Positions 11,769 to 23,556 of a stretch of 64,000 nucleotides of DNA are shown here, one piece after another. The number at the start of each line of letters is the position of its first letter. Position 1 is the stretch's first letter. The translations under genes were made by a program, and so were the position numbers. Origin of the DNA: Lentinus brumalis (lineage: Eukaryota > Basidiomycota > Agaricomycetes > Polyporales > Polyporaceae); assembly GCA_001792895.1 (NCBI GenBank), contig MARA01000001.1, positions 1,550,001-1,614,000 on the forward strand. The letters are read 5' to 3'. The notes below the pieces were generated by a model, which was not told the origin of the DNA, searched no databases, and saw nothing but the letters and a program-made list of their open reading frames with translations.

Positions 11769-13032
11769 GACGTCGTCGAAGAACTAGTGGTGCAAGTGAA
11801 TGCTTTGAAGTCGTAAACTGCGGCTCAGGAGGGAAGAGCGTGCACTGGCAGAGAGGAACAGGTGCGGTCGAGCAGATGGAAGTCGTTCCTCGCACGGGAA
11901 AACTGGCTGCGGCCGCGACCTCTCGTATTTATGAACCGCAGGGAGCTGGCCTCGAAACGTTAACGCTATGATCAGACGGTCAGCCGGGTCGCCGCTGCCC
12001 GGACATGGGTAGTTCCTTGATCATGGGGTTCCATGCGACCACCCAAGAGAAGCGACCGCTCCGGCCGCGCAGGGTCCCCACGGGGCGGATGGGGGCCTAT
12101 GGGGGGCCGTTTGATCCCCCACAGGAGGGCCACGGCCTGCATAAACCATCTACCCACAAGCTATCAGACCCAGGGTCCTCAGGGCCTGCATTTCGCGCCG
12201 ACGGCCGTTCGGGAGCAATATACTTTTTGACGGCTTGATAACATGGCGAAGCGCAGCCTGGAGGAGGTGCAATACACGGTGAGGTTGATGTTATGTACGA
12301 GCGACTGGACAATGCAGGCTTACCGCGTCTGTGGCAGGCCAAACGTAAGAAGGGGCTAAGGCATGCGAACTTGAAGCCGCTCAAGGAACAGCCTCGAGGC
12401 TTCGCAAACCCAAACACTGAAACACTGAAACAGACGATGTTCCGACATATCTCCAGCGCTCTCTTCACGTCATCCGGGCCCCGGCCCCGACGCAGCCGCC
12501 ACTGGCAGTTCCTAACACTGCAGCGACACTCTCAGACCTTTCTCCAGTGCCATCTAGAGAAGAGATACCGATGAACGGTGCGCGAAGGTGTTGTTGCAGA
12601 TCGTGATCGTCGCTAGCATAGTACTTTGAGCCTTGGGCGATGTCGAGAAGTACGGCTGCACATGGACATGGACCTTGGGAGTCCGAGCTGGACGCTCCGT
12701 GGTGAGAGAATAACGGAAGAAGTCATTCACTCAACATCCGCAGGAGATTTCATTTCCTGGTCCGGCTGGGACCCAGCTGTCAGGCTTTGAGCGCGAAACA
12801 CCTGTAGATGATCTCGCTCCCTTGAGGGGCCTCCGGTGCCGCGTCTAGAGCCAACGAACGGACTATGGTGCAGCCGGGGTTCGATGTGCTCACAAAAATC
12901 ATGCGCTAAAATACATTATGAGTCACAACTTCACATAAATAACTCACAGCCATGCTCGTATGCAGTTGGACGACACACCGCAGAGACGGCAAAAGTGCTA
13001 GTCCGTACAAAGTGCTGACGGACCGATGCCCC
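11769..13032. other. 1.26 kb intergenic region, sugar transporter promoter
   Basis: This lies between the transporter start and the metacaspase stop, both on the minus strand, so it should hold the transporter promoter and the metacaspase terminator. It has several short GC-rich clusters (for example 12055-12130) of the kind bound by Cre1-type repressors. I saw no gene with splice or domain support. Confidence 0.4.
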
Positions 13033-15415
13033 TTAACAGATGAACAAGATACTCGTATCCTGTGCAGAAACACGTAAGCTTCGACGCCACAGCTCCTCAG
13101 TCCACATGCGACTGGTACTCACTATGGGATGCGAACTCGAGAGTTGTGGCTTCTGGCTGTACTTCGCTTTCAAGATGGCTCTGTATTAGCGAGGATCTTC
13201 GGATCAGCGCTACGTAATGCGTGCGTTCGCTGCCGAGAAAACCCACCGGATGTTGAGAAGGAGCTGCTGGTAACTCTGCTGGCGGTTCTGGCCTGTAACG
13301 AGCGACGATCAGAACTGACATAACGCACGGCGCTCGGAGAAATGTCTTACGTAGCACTGTCATGAAGGCCTGGGAAACACGAGAAATAACACTCAGCAGG
13401 AGAGATGGAAGAGAAATCATGTTGACGTACATAGCTCATTGCGCCCGTGGATTGACCAGCTTCGAATGTATCGGCGCTGGTTTGCGAATCCTTGCAGCCG
13501 CTCCAAGTGATCTGCGCATAGGATCGTCAAGACAAAGACTGACATAGAAGGCCGATATGGATACGCACAACATCCGCTGGAGACGTCTTCGTCTCTCGCG
13601 CCTTCTTCTCAGCGCGTTGGCCTCCGCCAGTGGCGGTTTTCAACAAACCGGACACCGACGAGAACACGCCGCCCTATGTGCTGCGTCAGAGCGACCCAAC
13701 ATGACGTAGGTTCAATGCACCCACCATATCGCCGCGAGCGTACGAAGTCACGGCAGAGAGCAAGCCTTGGCCAGCCTCCGCTGCAAGGTTTGGCTCTTTG
13801 ATCTTGCCTTCAGTGGAGTAGATGTACGGCAGATCTGCACAGACTGATGAGTACCATGACTGCAACCTTGCGGGTGATGTGCTTACCCAGAACCGAGCCG
13901 GAGTGGCAAGACTGCGGAAACGTCAGCATGCGACACATCTGGCAAACTATGACTCACATCGAAGATGGCAGTCAGACGGCAGCCCGGGGGAAGCGGCTTC
14001 ACTAAGATATCATGCATCATCTGCATGAGCATGTTAGTAGACGCAGTCAGTCGAGTATCAGTCATGGCTCACGTCGTCTACAAGGTGCCCAGCAAAATCG
14101 AAGTCGACGGGATAAATGACTTCATCGTACCCGTCGGCCTCGTCACCATCCAAATCTTTCGTTTGACCGCCATGCCCGGAATCTGATGATAGAGGGATGT
14201 TGAGCATGACTCATACCAACTGCGCGGAGGAGGCTTTGAACTCACAGTGGAAGAACAACGAATCGTTCGGCTGTGCGCCATTCACGAGCCACCGCATCGC
14301 TTGGATCTGGAGTAGTTGTGAGCGACGTCAAGGTTACAGTATACCGGGTAACTGACAATGTTGTCCTTCGTCGGGATCTGGCGAGGGTTGGTCGCATCGT
14401 CCGTCAACATGACGATATCGTCCTGGCGATATCCCCAAACCTCTAAATTGATACGTGAGGTGGTCAATCAAATTTATCACAGTTCACAAGAAGATTTACC
14501 TTGCAAGAACTGGCTCACGTTTCGTGCATCGTTGATGCAGCCCTTCAACTCGGCTGACTGACCGAAGTAATTGATGCCGATCTGCAGACATAGAGCGTCA
14601 GAGCGAGGCTCTTGCGAGGAAGGAATGAGCCACGTACACAGAGCGCCTTCTTCTTCCCGTTACACTGCGAGTATTGATAGAAGAGCTGATGTTGAAGATG
14701 ATCCGCGCCCTCGAACATGGGGCCATAATTCTGCTGCTGGCTGGGTGGTGGAGGTGGAGGTCCAGCTAGCAGTAGTCCGAAAAACACATCAGCATCACAG
14801 CGTGACGCAGGACTTCTCTAGGCAGAACTTACATGGCGGCCCGTAGTCCCTATATGGGCCCGAGGCACCCGGAGGAGGACCAGGTGGCGGGGCATAGTCA
14901 CTTTGGGCACCCGGGCGGGCTGGAATGGGAGGAGGCCCACCGTATGCTGGACCGCCATACCCTGGCGGAGGACCCTGCGGAGGTGCGAATCCTCCTTGTT
15001 GGTGATGATGATGGTGACCGCCCGGCGGACCCGGTGGCGGGGGATACCTGTATGGAACAAAGTGTTGAGTATGATGTGTCCCGATTGCATGATGTCACAA
15101 GTGTCGTACCCGCTGGGAGGTGGAGAGACGTAGGAGGGCATATAACCCGGGCTATAGCCGGGCCCCGGAGATGGGACGTTGCTATCCGATCGAAGCGTTC
15201 ATCAGCATAAGAGCGCCACGATCCATGCAACGTGTAGTTAGTATGCACTCACGGACTGGGAAAACCGAATCTTTGAGGTTCAATAAGACATGAGTTGAGA
15301 TCTCGAGGAAATCGGACTGCGGGAGCACTTACGGCGGTTGTCCCGGAGGTGGTGGCCCGGGAGGTGGCTGGTATCCACCACCATGCGCCTGTTGTCCTGG
15401 ATAGTTATTCCACAT
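13033..15415 (-). CDS. MCA1: Type I metacaspase
   Basis: Cysteine protease of clan CD (peptidase C14B), Ca2+-dependent and cleaving after Arg/Lys; involved in proteostasis and fungal cell death. Eighteen exons from 15415 to 13033 sum to 1,389 nt (462 aa). The first 140 residues are a Pro/Gly/Gln/His prodomain (starting [16 protein letters not shown], with a five-His run). The p20 domain has [20 protein letters not shown], the catalytic His in [10 protein letters not shown] (exon 14182-14073) and the catalytic Cys in DSCHSGS (exon 13911-13887, only 25 nt). The p10 part includes [37 protein letters not shown] and GAMSYAFMTVL. Exons of 18-25 nt occur. No frame break is needed anywhere. Zymogen cleavage in the prodomain-p20 linker is known for the family but was not located here. 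Confidence 0.93.
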
Positions 15416-15928
15416 GGTGCAGTCCGCTTAGATGTACGATTTGTGCTGTGATTACGCTCTCAGAGGACCACCGGGAGACGAGGACGATGGAGGTCAGGAA
15501 CAAGTTACTGCACAGCGCTAGCTGCGCACTGCTATACTCCCCTGCGCGCTCACGTGGGGCACACTAACGGTCGGCACAAGATCGCACAAACACACATTTA
15601 ATTCTGCTTATGCGCTATGCGAACGTAGACTCGTACAACAGTACAACGAAGAGTCCGGACTCCTATCACTGACTCCAGCTCAGCAAGCGGCGCAATTCCT
15701 GGCGCCATATGCGGCTCATATCGAGTCTACGACGCTGAGCCAACGGTGGTAGGCGCCGGCGACGCGACGAGCTACAAGCCCAGCCGCGACCGGCATGCAT
15801 ACAATAATGCTCCCTGCAGCTGTACACTTCGCATCACAGAAGCATGGCGACGCAGAGATCAACGAGATCTCAGCGAGATGCAGGAGGTTGAGCCCGGAAA
15901 TGCTCACTGGTACATTGACTCCAACTCT
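15416..15928. other. Intergenic region, metacaspase promoter
   Basis: About 0.5 kb between the metacaspase start and the stop of the next minus-strand gene. No recognisable element beyond expected promoter sequence. Confidence 0.35.
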
Positions 15929-17641
15929 TCAATCCGTTCTCCCCGACCACATCGACGCTGCCCCAGTCACCCTCTCCCGAAGCCGTCGCAGTGAGAACGA
16001 GTCGTCCGAGGGGAGCGCGGAAACTGGACGAGCCTGCTGGTTTGAAGGTGGGGTAATCGACCTGGCCGTTTGGAGGCGGGAGCGTGACTGAGTCGCCATC
16101 GGATGTTTCTGCGTTGCGGAACGGGCTATGGTCCGGAAGTTGTCCAGCATAGACACCAGAGATTTCAAGGGTCGTCGAGGAGCGGAGCGAGTCAGCGTGA
16201 TGGCTTGCGAGGTACCAGGGACACGAGCGACGAGAGACTCTTGAAGGGGCGGGGCTTCAGGGACGAAATTGTCGGGCGAGGGACCAAGCTCGAGTTGACT
16301 GCGAGCGGTGTCCTGGACATCGTAGCCGTCACTTTTGACGTGAACGCGAGACTGCGCGCGTGCATCTTCAGCGGAAGCAGAGCCGCGCTGGTCGATGTGA
16401 GCCAGAGCATGGTCGTCAGATGCAGAAGCAAAGCCAGGGGAAGTGCAAGTCGACTCGTAGGTAGGCGTAAGATCTGCAGGCGGAGAATTGGGAACGAACA
16501 ACGAAGAAGTCTCCTTGAAGTGCAGGACACGAGCAGGAGCCCGCTGTCTTGGGGGCGAGAGTTTGGTGCACGGTGCGAAAAGCAAAGCCGGAGCGTCACG
16601 CCCGTGTCGCGCTTCGGCGCGTGCATGCGCGGGTCGTCCGCGCGGTCTCTCGTACGAATTGAGTACCGGGACCAGCTTGAGCGGGACTGTCACGAGTCGC
16701 TTCGTGGATGCCCGAGTCGCTTTCCGAGGCGGCACATTGCCCGAGTAGCCCATACGAGCGGTAGCGTCGTCGTCGGCCGGCTTCCAGGCAGTGATCGGCC
16801 GTGGTTCCTTCTTCTTCCCACAAGAGGAAGTTACATGGCCGTCCCCTTGGACAGGAAGGCGCCGTGAAAAGTCGCAGTGGGCGTGCTTGAATGGCGCAGT
16901 CTTGCGCGGATCCACGAATTGGCGGCGGTCGGTCCTGACCTGCTCATCTGGGGAAGAGGCGCGATTGTGAGGAACAAATGGAAGTGGGCGGCGAGCCTGC
17001 AGGACCCTCCGGCCCTGTGCATCCCATGGCCCAGTCGCGGTGTCAGGGAGGAGAATGCCGCCCACGACGTCAACACCCGTTACGACAGCGGCGGCAAGGA
17101 GCCGGGCGGAGAGAGGTTGAGTCTTCTTCTGTCGGCGGCGACGCTTCTTCGGAGGCTGCTCCGGAGGATCCTCATCCTCATCGCTCGTCCAGACGATTCG
17201 GTGGCCGCGACGCTTGTTCACAAACATAGGGGAAGATGAAGAGTCATCAGGGTGGTAGTCTAGATCGCGGGGATCTGAGTCGACGAAAGAGTCGCCGCCA
17301 CTGCAGAGCAATCCATCATCCTGAAGTGGCTTGAACTTTTTGCGGCGTCGCCTGCTGTATCGCTTGGTAGATGTAGCGGCTCGCCGTAGAAAGTCCTCTA
17401 TCGTGAGCGGCATTTCGACGTCCTCGCCAAGAGGAGCGCGGCTCTGGACGCCTGGATGTGGGGGCGGACTCGAGATGTCCGTAGGATTATCTTCTGAGAG
17501 GCTGACATCGCTGATTTCATGGCCTACAGAGTCGTCCAGGCATTTCTGATCAACTGTATGCGCCTGTTCTATGGACTTGGACGACCAAACCGTCCGAAAA
17601 GGTGCCTTGGCCGGAGGAAAGACGTTGGGAGACGTAGGCAT
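15929..17641 (-). CDS. Hypothetical basic, disordered protein (570 aa)
   Basis: A single uninterrupted frame of 570 codons starting MPTSPNVFPPAKAPFRTVWS and ending in the Arg-rich tail SLRRLRERVTGAASMWSGR. I do not recognise a family. The protein is rich in Ser, Pro, Arg and Asp with no hydrophobic segment, so it is probably soluble and largely disordered. Two basic clusters, RYSRRRRKKFKPLQ and PPKKRRRRQKKTQ, look like nuclear localisation signals. The most ordered-looking part is LSARLLAAAVVTGVDVVGG, between them and the middle. Length, a minus-strand ATG and the absence of competing spliced models support it as a real gene. A nuclear role is only an inference. Confidence 0.55.
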   Translation of the reverse strand: MPTSPNVFPPAKAPFRTVWSSKSIEQAHTVDQKCLDDSVGHEISDVSLSEDNPTDISSPPPHPGVQSRAPLGEDVEMPLTIEDFLRRAATSTKRYSRRRRKKFKPLQDDGLLCSGGDSFVDSDPRDLDYHPDDSSSSPMFVNKRRGHRIVWTSDEDEDPPEQPPKKRRRRQKKTQPLSARLLAAAVVTGVDVVGGILLPDTATGPWDAQGRRVLQARRPLPFVPHNRASSPDEQVRTDRRQFVDPRKTAPFKHAHCDFSRRLPVQGDGHVTSSCGKKKEPRPITAWKPADDDATARMGYSGNVPPRKATRASTKRLVTVPLKLVPVLNSYERPRGRPAHARAEARHGRDAPALLFAPCTKLSPPRQRAPARVLHFKETSSLFVPNSPPADLTPTYESTCTSPGFASASDDHALAHIDQRGSASAEDARAQSRVHVKSDGYDVQDTARSQLELGPSPDNFVPEAPPLQESLVARVPGTSQAITLTRSAPRRPLKSLVSMLDNFRTIARSATQKHPMATQSRSRLQTARSITPPSNQQARPVSALPSDDSFSLRRLRERVTGAASMWSGRTD

Positions 17642-18208
17642 TTCTTCGTAAAAGCCTAAGCACGGGTCGATTGGCTGCCGTGACCGTTTACGCCTCCGAC
17701 TCTTGACCTGACCATGATGTCTCTCGCTGAGCTACGCCTGCACACGGTATCCACCGCACGGCGTGACTCACCACAAAGTCAGGAGCATACGTGAATGCCA
17801 TGTGGTTCGAAAGGGAGCGATGATCTGAAGGAATGGTTCAGTTGCCAGCATACAGCGAGGTGGTGCGACGATGGGATGGTCTCGCCTCACAACTTGCGCT
17901 TCAACCGCTGCGCAGACGTGTTTGTGGTTGTTAGGATCCAAAGCTTCCGCCTTCCTTTCTCGTCGAACTTTGCCGACTTCTTCGGGTCCAGAACGACAGC
18001 TCGTACTGGACAGGCTTCACTTGTGGAGACGCATCCACAGACGAATGTACATCCAAAAGCAGTACAGTAGGAAGTACAAAACATCCAAACAGAAACACAG
18101 TCCGAAGTACAGTAGGAAAAAGAAGATCCGTCTTCGATCATCTGAAGCACCGAGCTCGCAGTCAAATGACTGGTAACAAGGCAGCCCAGAAAAGAGAAGG
18201 GGGATCCC
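17642..18208. other. Intergenic region downstream of U2
   Basis: Holds the start-proximal flank of the orphan gene and the 3' flank of U2 snRNA. A 13-bp direct repeat (AGTACAGTAGGAA) occurs at 18061-18073 and 18106-18118. No gene is supported. Confidence 0.4.
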
Positions 18209-18391
18209 CCGACGACACAAGCCGGCAGTGCAGTGGCAAGGTCATCGCGCCCCCGAGTTGCAAGCAGAGCTCGGGGGACAAGGGCGGCAAAAATTAGATA
18301 ACCAATAATGGGGGCGGTGCCCCCATAATAGTGGTTAAACTATTAAGAACAGATACTACACTTGATCTAAGCCAAAAGGCCAGAGTGGTAA
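18209..18391 (-). ncRNA. U2 spliceosomal snRNA
   Basis: The branch-site-recognising snRNA of the major spliceosome. On the minus strand the conserved 5' domain reads GGCCTTTTGGCTTAGATCAA then GTGTAGTATCTGTTCTTA; it contains the GTAGTA branch-point-pairing core. Next are stem-loop IIa (AATAGTTTAACCACTATT) and stem-loop IIb (ATGGGGGCACCGCCCCCAT). The Sm site TAATTTTTG follows near 18287-18297. A strong stem-loop III has arms CCCCCGAG/CTCGGGGG. A putative stem-loop IV near 18211-18247 has the loop ACTGCACTGCC, resembling the U2B'' loop. The length of about 183 nt matches U2 in human (188) and fission yeast (186). The ends are approximate to a few bases. Confidence 0.93.
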
Positions 18392-18414
18392 GGTTTCAGG
18401 ATGCGCGATGCCAG

Positions 18415-18424
18415 CTTATATATG
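18415..18424 (-). promoter_or_regulatory. TATA box of the U2 snRNA gene
   Basis: Minus-strand CATATATAAG lies 24-33 bp upstream of the inferred U2 5' end at 18391. This is the normal TATA spacing for a polymerase II transcript. Confidence 0.65.
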
Positions 18425-19377
18425 TCGAGGCGAGTGCGCACGGACCATGTATGTGCCTCGTGTTTGATGCCCTCCGATACGTCCCAGAATGGAAGTCGCG
18501 CGTCCCGCCGACTCTGTGAGTCTCATTGTCAAGCTCGAACGACGCTACACCTCGCTACACACTTTGGTTGTCTCTGGGCCTGTTCGAATCCACCGGTTTC
18601 AGGGTACGAATGCAGAAGCAATCTCTCCAGGGCAAGGCCACCGTCGCGGCTTATCGTCACGGTCTCCGCTTTGGTCGGTCGGTCGGGCAACCGGTGCAGA
18701 ACACAAGTCCGTGACGTATCAATGGCGACCCTGGATCGAGGACATCACCCGGGATATGAGCGCGACCGGCCATGTCATACTTACACGCTGTCACGCGTAG
18801 AATGCATGGAAGCCGCAATTACTCCCAAGGGCGCGCGGTCTCGTGTCCACGAGGGCACGTACTTTTGTCTCTCGCATAGCAAGCCTCACACTCTGTCCGC
18901 CTTGTCGTCTGCAGTTAAACAGAGCGTTGTAGACTGTAAAGCAACTGCAGATCCTTGTTCGCGGGCAAGTTGTCAGTGCTTCAGTGTCAATCGCGGACCA
19001 TACACGGATCAAATTGTGTCTACATGCACCAGCAACCGAACCGGCGCTCGTCGTCCAAAGCCTCCCCCGCCTCGGTCCTCCCGAGTCGCCCACTGATATA
19101 TGACCCCTCTACTGCGTGGACGTCCGGGGTATTGAGTTCTAAAGGTCGTTAGGCCGGAGTTACGTTACATACATATCGTATGCCCCTTGAGAGGCTGCCA
19201 TATCGGTCGGTCCCGTTAAGTTTCGTCGCGCGGGCTGCGTGGGCGCGGTCGCACAAGCCGAATTTTCGACGTGAAGCCCTTGACCCTTTATAGCCTTATG
19301 TCCTGGAAGGCGGGTTCCCGCAGACGACCTTCCCTTCCCTTCACTGAGGAGGTCATCCCTCCTCGCCCCATGTAGCC
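18425..19377. other. Intergenic region, no supported gene
   Basis: Contains open frames on both strands, the longest on + at 18401-19096, but none shows a domain or protein-like composition. It separates divergently transcribed U2 and the DUF6534 gene, so both promoters should be here. Confidence 0.35.
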
Positions 19378-21560
19378 ATGGATGATCTCGTCGGTATCTT
19401 GGACCTGACGTTCGTCTGGCGCTTCGCTTCCGAAGGAGAACATCTGACTTACGGGATCATGGATATGACATAGGGTTGGTACGATCTTGGTTGGGTTGGC
19501 CGTAACAGGATGGTGCGTGGCTCGCATCGTACAGTGACTGAAACCTACATTGACTGACGGCTTGGAACGGTAGTTTGTTGGGAGGTATGCACGCGGTTCG
19601 CGAGAGAGAGATATGTAGCGTCCCATCTTACCTTCGTCATGCAGTTACCACCGCGCAAACAGCTTGGTACTTCGCGAATTACCCTCATGATCGCAGGCTC
19701 TTGAAAACATTGGTACGCCGCCCTTCGCTTGCCACCAATGCCAGCGCGTGACATGTATGCGGTCCTAGGTCGTCGCAGTCTGGATCCTTGACGCGACCCA
19801 TCTCGGCCTCTATGGCGCCACAAGTAAGCCTGACGAAAGTTTTGGGGTGTACTATCTGACCATGGTCATCAGTGTACATCTACCTCGTCGACAAGAGGTC
19901 TCAGAACTTCGGCGCTGAGCCCCTTCCTTGGTATGTTTTACTACATTTCGCCTTGCGCGAGATTGACTGACCACTTTCTCCAGGACCGCCAACGTGAGTG
20001 TGTCGAATATCCTGTGGTGAGTAACCGAAGTGACGATCGTACGGCTCCAGGTTCAGCTGCTGTGTAACGTAAGTCGTTCGTGTGATACCCACATATCCAA
20101 TCGTGAAAGCATACTTGCTTGCAGGCGTGTGCCATTGCTCTCATCCAGTCGTGAGTCACGAAGAATTTCAAGTTGGCTGCCTGATCTGAGTCGCTATCAG
20201 ATTCTACGCGTCCCGGATCTGGACGTGTGCGTGCCATTCAATCCAATGCGTAGCGGATGCCGCTAACATTGCACAGTAAGCAAGCGGAAGCTCCTGCTGG
20301 GGGTGATGGTGCGCACTGCCCTGCTTTCTTCTTTGCATGTGCGCTGACCGACTGATCAGGGCACTTTCATTGCAGTAACGTGGGGTGGGTCGTGACATGA
20401 CGCTGTTCAACTCGATACACATTAACATTCTGTATGCCATGTCAGTTTTCTCTGTCGGTCAGTCCTTTCAAGTTCTTGACACATCTGCTTTCTTTTGACT
20501 GCGCTGCCAGTTCTATTCATCAAGACGTACGTCTTCGCGCCTATGTGTTAGTCGCATCTCCTCCTCACCTTGCGCAAACAGCATCTTGACGCAGTCTGTC
20601 GCGGAGTATGTCATACTGGTCGTAAGTCTAACGGTCACATATCCTGTGAGGCTGCGACCAGCATGACTGATCGACGTTGCGTAGCCGTATGACATCGGTA
20701 TGAGTGCCCTGGCTGCTTCTACCGACGTGCTGCTGTGCGGTGCGCTGGTCATTCTTCTACTCACATCCCGAACTGGCACTCAAGGGTGAGTTCCCCTCGG
20801 ATGTGTTCGGCAACTCTACTTACAATGGCGCGCCCCACGCTAGTGCCGACCGCCTGATCAACAAGTTGGTTCGTACACGTACTCTCGCAGTACGAATCAC
20901 CCTGCGACTTATCATTTTGCAGATGCTCTACACTGTGAACACAGGAGTGTTGACGAGGTATGTTCCTCTTGCCTCCAGTTCTTGCCGAACTGACGAAGCA
21001 ATCGCAGTGTGTTCGGGATTTTGGCACTCATGATGGTGGCCCTAATGCCTTATTCGTCCTTATTCGTCCTATTTTACTACATCGGCTGTCGTTGTAGGTC
21101 TTTGCCAAACGTTTTCGTGGAACGCGACTGATTATCAGCCAGTATACTCCGTCTCCCTATTGTCCACGCTCAACGCGCGCTTGGGTTTGCGGATCGAAGC
21201 CGAGCGTATGGGTGCGCGTAGCTTGCCAGAGATAGAGATCACCAGAGTTCCAACTCACAAGCCCTCAATGCAGGCTCCCACGGTATGTCTTTATGGCCTT
21301 GTTCATGGCGCACGTATGCTCATTCTCTATAGCCCCGCAGGCCCGACATCGTCGTGTCAGTGCACCATCTGAACGCGACCGCGACGTCATCGTCTTCAAC
21401 GACGGCGGATGACTCGCCTACGGTTGCGACCCCACAGGCCGTCTTCTGCGACGACAGTCGATGCTATGGGGTGTCGGATATGGAGTTCAGCTTCGGATAT
21501 GATATGACAGAGACAGTCTCCTGTAATAATTTGGACATTCGCAATGCACCGGAAGTATAA
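19378..21560 (+). CDS. DUF6534-type multi-pass membrane protein
   Basis: Basidiomycete membrane-protein family of unknown function with about seven helices and a conserved C-terminal DUF6534 domain. Supported exons include 19378-19409, 19645-19712 (TAWYFANYPHDRRLLKTL), 19769-19823 (VVAVWILDATHLGLYGAT), 19873-19930, 19984-19993 (10 nt), 20051-20068, 20125-20150, 20201-20226, 20277-20308, 20685-20785 (MSALAASTDVLLCGALVILL), 20844-20868, 20923-20957, 21008-21093, 21143-21282 and 21333-21560. The DUF6534 core ALAASTDVLL, INKLMLYTVNTGVLTS and LYSVSLLSTLNAR is clear. The soluble tail is Ser/Thr-rich. The join between the second exon (from 19474) and 19645 does not restore frame, and exons between 20309 and 20684 are unresolved, so the gene may be mis-sequenced or partly decayed there. 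Confidence 0.65.
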
Positions 21561-23556
21561 CTGTACATCGTCAATTGCGTGCTTGTGTTCGACGATGTGA
21601 TACGCTCTCATGGCTGTGTTAACGACGACTGTATACTCCGTGGAGTCGCCCTGAATCGCCTCACAGAGTGCTTCATGGCGTCCTAGCAGCGGACTTATGC
21701 CTGTTCGGAGATCGGGGTCTGGTTACTCACCTCTTCATCAGACTTGCATGTCCTGCCCGACACGGCGCTGTATGCAACGGTTCTTCCAGAGGCCCGCGGC
21801 ACATACTGGTGATCCTGACATATGGAAGACGTCCTGCTTGTATGCTGCGGATGAACGGGGAAACATAGATGAAACACTGCATGACAGCACGTCGATACAG
21901 AGTGTAAGGCAGCGAGCACAAATGGATAGGGGAGTGATGGAGGTGCACACCTGAAGCTCGGACGCAACGTACATCATCTATGAGGCCGAAACTCCGGTAG
22001 TGTCCAGTCCAACGAACGATGTGTGTAACACGGAACCTCAAGGAAATATTGTAGCACGACACTGGCGACATGCTCACCTCTGTGCTTTCAGCTCCCCAAA
22101 ATAAATCCGGCTGTTGTGATGCGCCCCAGACCCGTGGTGTACGGGACGAGTGGAGGGTGAGGGAGTCCCCGCCATTGAGGCAGACGAGTGACGCGATACC
22201 ATGTTTGTTGAGATATATCGTCCGAGACGCATTCGAGCAGAGACAGGTTGCCGAAACCAGAGTGTGGCATCTTTCGTTACACGTATATGACAGAGGTACA
22301 ATGTCGTTGGACGCTGTGGCCACCGGCGGGCATAGCGATCGACGAGTACTTGGATTGATGTCGGAGTACAGTGGACGTCGGCCAGTCGGTGAGATGCAGA
22401 CCCTGGTTCACGGGATGTCCGAGAAAGATTCGCGCGTTCATAAAGACGGCATGAGAGGAGGAGAACTGGACGGGGCATGCTGTGCAAGGTCGTGAACGGT
22501 AGTACTAGTCCTCCCGCACGATCGGCCAGCCACAATCTCCAGTACTTCCCTCCTTGTTCTTTCACTACCACCATGCCCGTGTACTCAAGCCTGGCTTTAT
22601 GCGGTCACAATATTCCTATGGTCCCGTGCTGCTCACAGGAGAACAGCAAAGACCATCGACTGCCGCTACCAAGCACATACGACGAGGTTATTTTATGCGT
22701 CGGAGACTGGGAGGGACTCCGCCCGAGCGTCTAAGCCGTGACATTGTCGAAGCGGAGCCCCGGTTTTACTCCTCGACCGCTCTTTGATGACCTCCAGGAA
22801 TCAAAGAGCTAGACAGGCCTGCGGGCGTACTACTACGCGAACACCAACGGGACTTGGTGCGAGCTTAGGGACATCTGCAATGGTCCCTCCGAGTCTTCGT
22901 AAACTTCCCAGGTGCGTGATGGTTATCTCGCGCGCTAGCCGCAAACACGAAGGCCAGCAGTCTACAGGGCATCGACACATCACTCTGCGATGCTCGGTAG
23001 ACTGCTGGCACGCATCGTATGGGATGTGACCGGGTGCAAAGTTCTGAGACACTTGCCTTATTCGGACAACTCGTCCAGCGGCGGACATGGGGTTGATGTC
23101 GCCAACCAGGACGGTCAGCGACGTTGCAGTTATACCCAGCTCATGTTGATGAACGTGCCAAATATCAGACATGCCTTGCGGGAGCTTGCGGGCCCCTTGC
23201 TCTGTAACCGAAGCAGATAAAGAACCACCGGGAGAGACCGAGTGGCACAGTGATGGCTGCTGATGTGCTGGCCATCCTTTGTCTCCGCACCTTTCTTCTT
23301 CCCCAGTGAAAGACCGAAGTTTAGCGCGAAAGAGGGCAATGTAGACGTTGGTGAGTCCACACGACATTGCTGGCATCTTTGCTCGGGCGGCCATCTCACG
23401 GTACGCCCACAGAGACTCTCGTAACCAAGTCGCACACTTTGCCCCTCTTTTACTCGCCCAAAACGACTACTCGTCAATCTATTAGGGCGTCAAGACGCTT
23501 AGCGGCTCTCACGTTGACCAGCATCCGCGTTTTCCCGCATCTCTCGATTGCCAAAG
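21561..23556. other. 2.0 kb without a recognisable gene
   Basis: Open frames occur on the minus strand (21727-22323, 22074-22574, 22801-23394), but none has a recognisable domain or a convincing exon chain. The right end (about 23400-23556) should be the forkhead promoter and 5' leader. Confidence 0.35.

Noticed and set aside
18061..18118. 13-bp direct repeat AGTACAGTAGGAA twice
   Set aside because: Only two copies in A-rich intergenic DNA with no terminal repeats or target duplication; not evidence of a mobile element.
18540..18610. Possible tRNA from a B-box-like GTTCGAATCC near 18585
   Set aside because: No A box at the right distance and no cloverleaf can be folded around it.
22801..23394. 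197-codon minus-strand frame upstream of the forkhead gene
   Set aside because: No domain, no protein-like hydrophobic pattern, and it overlaps the probable forkhead promoter.
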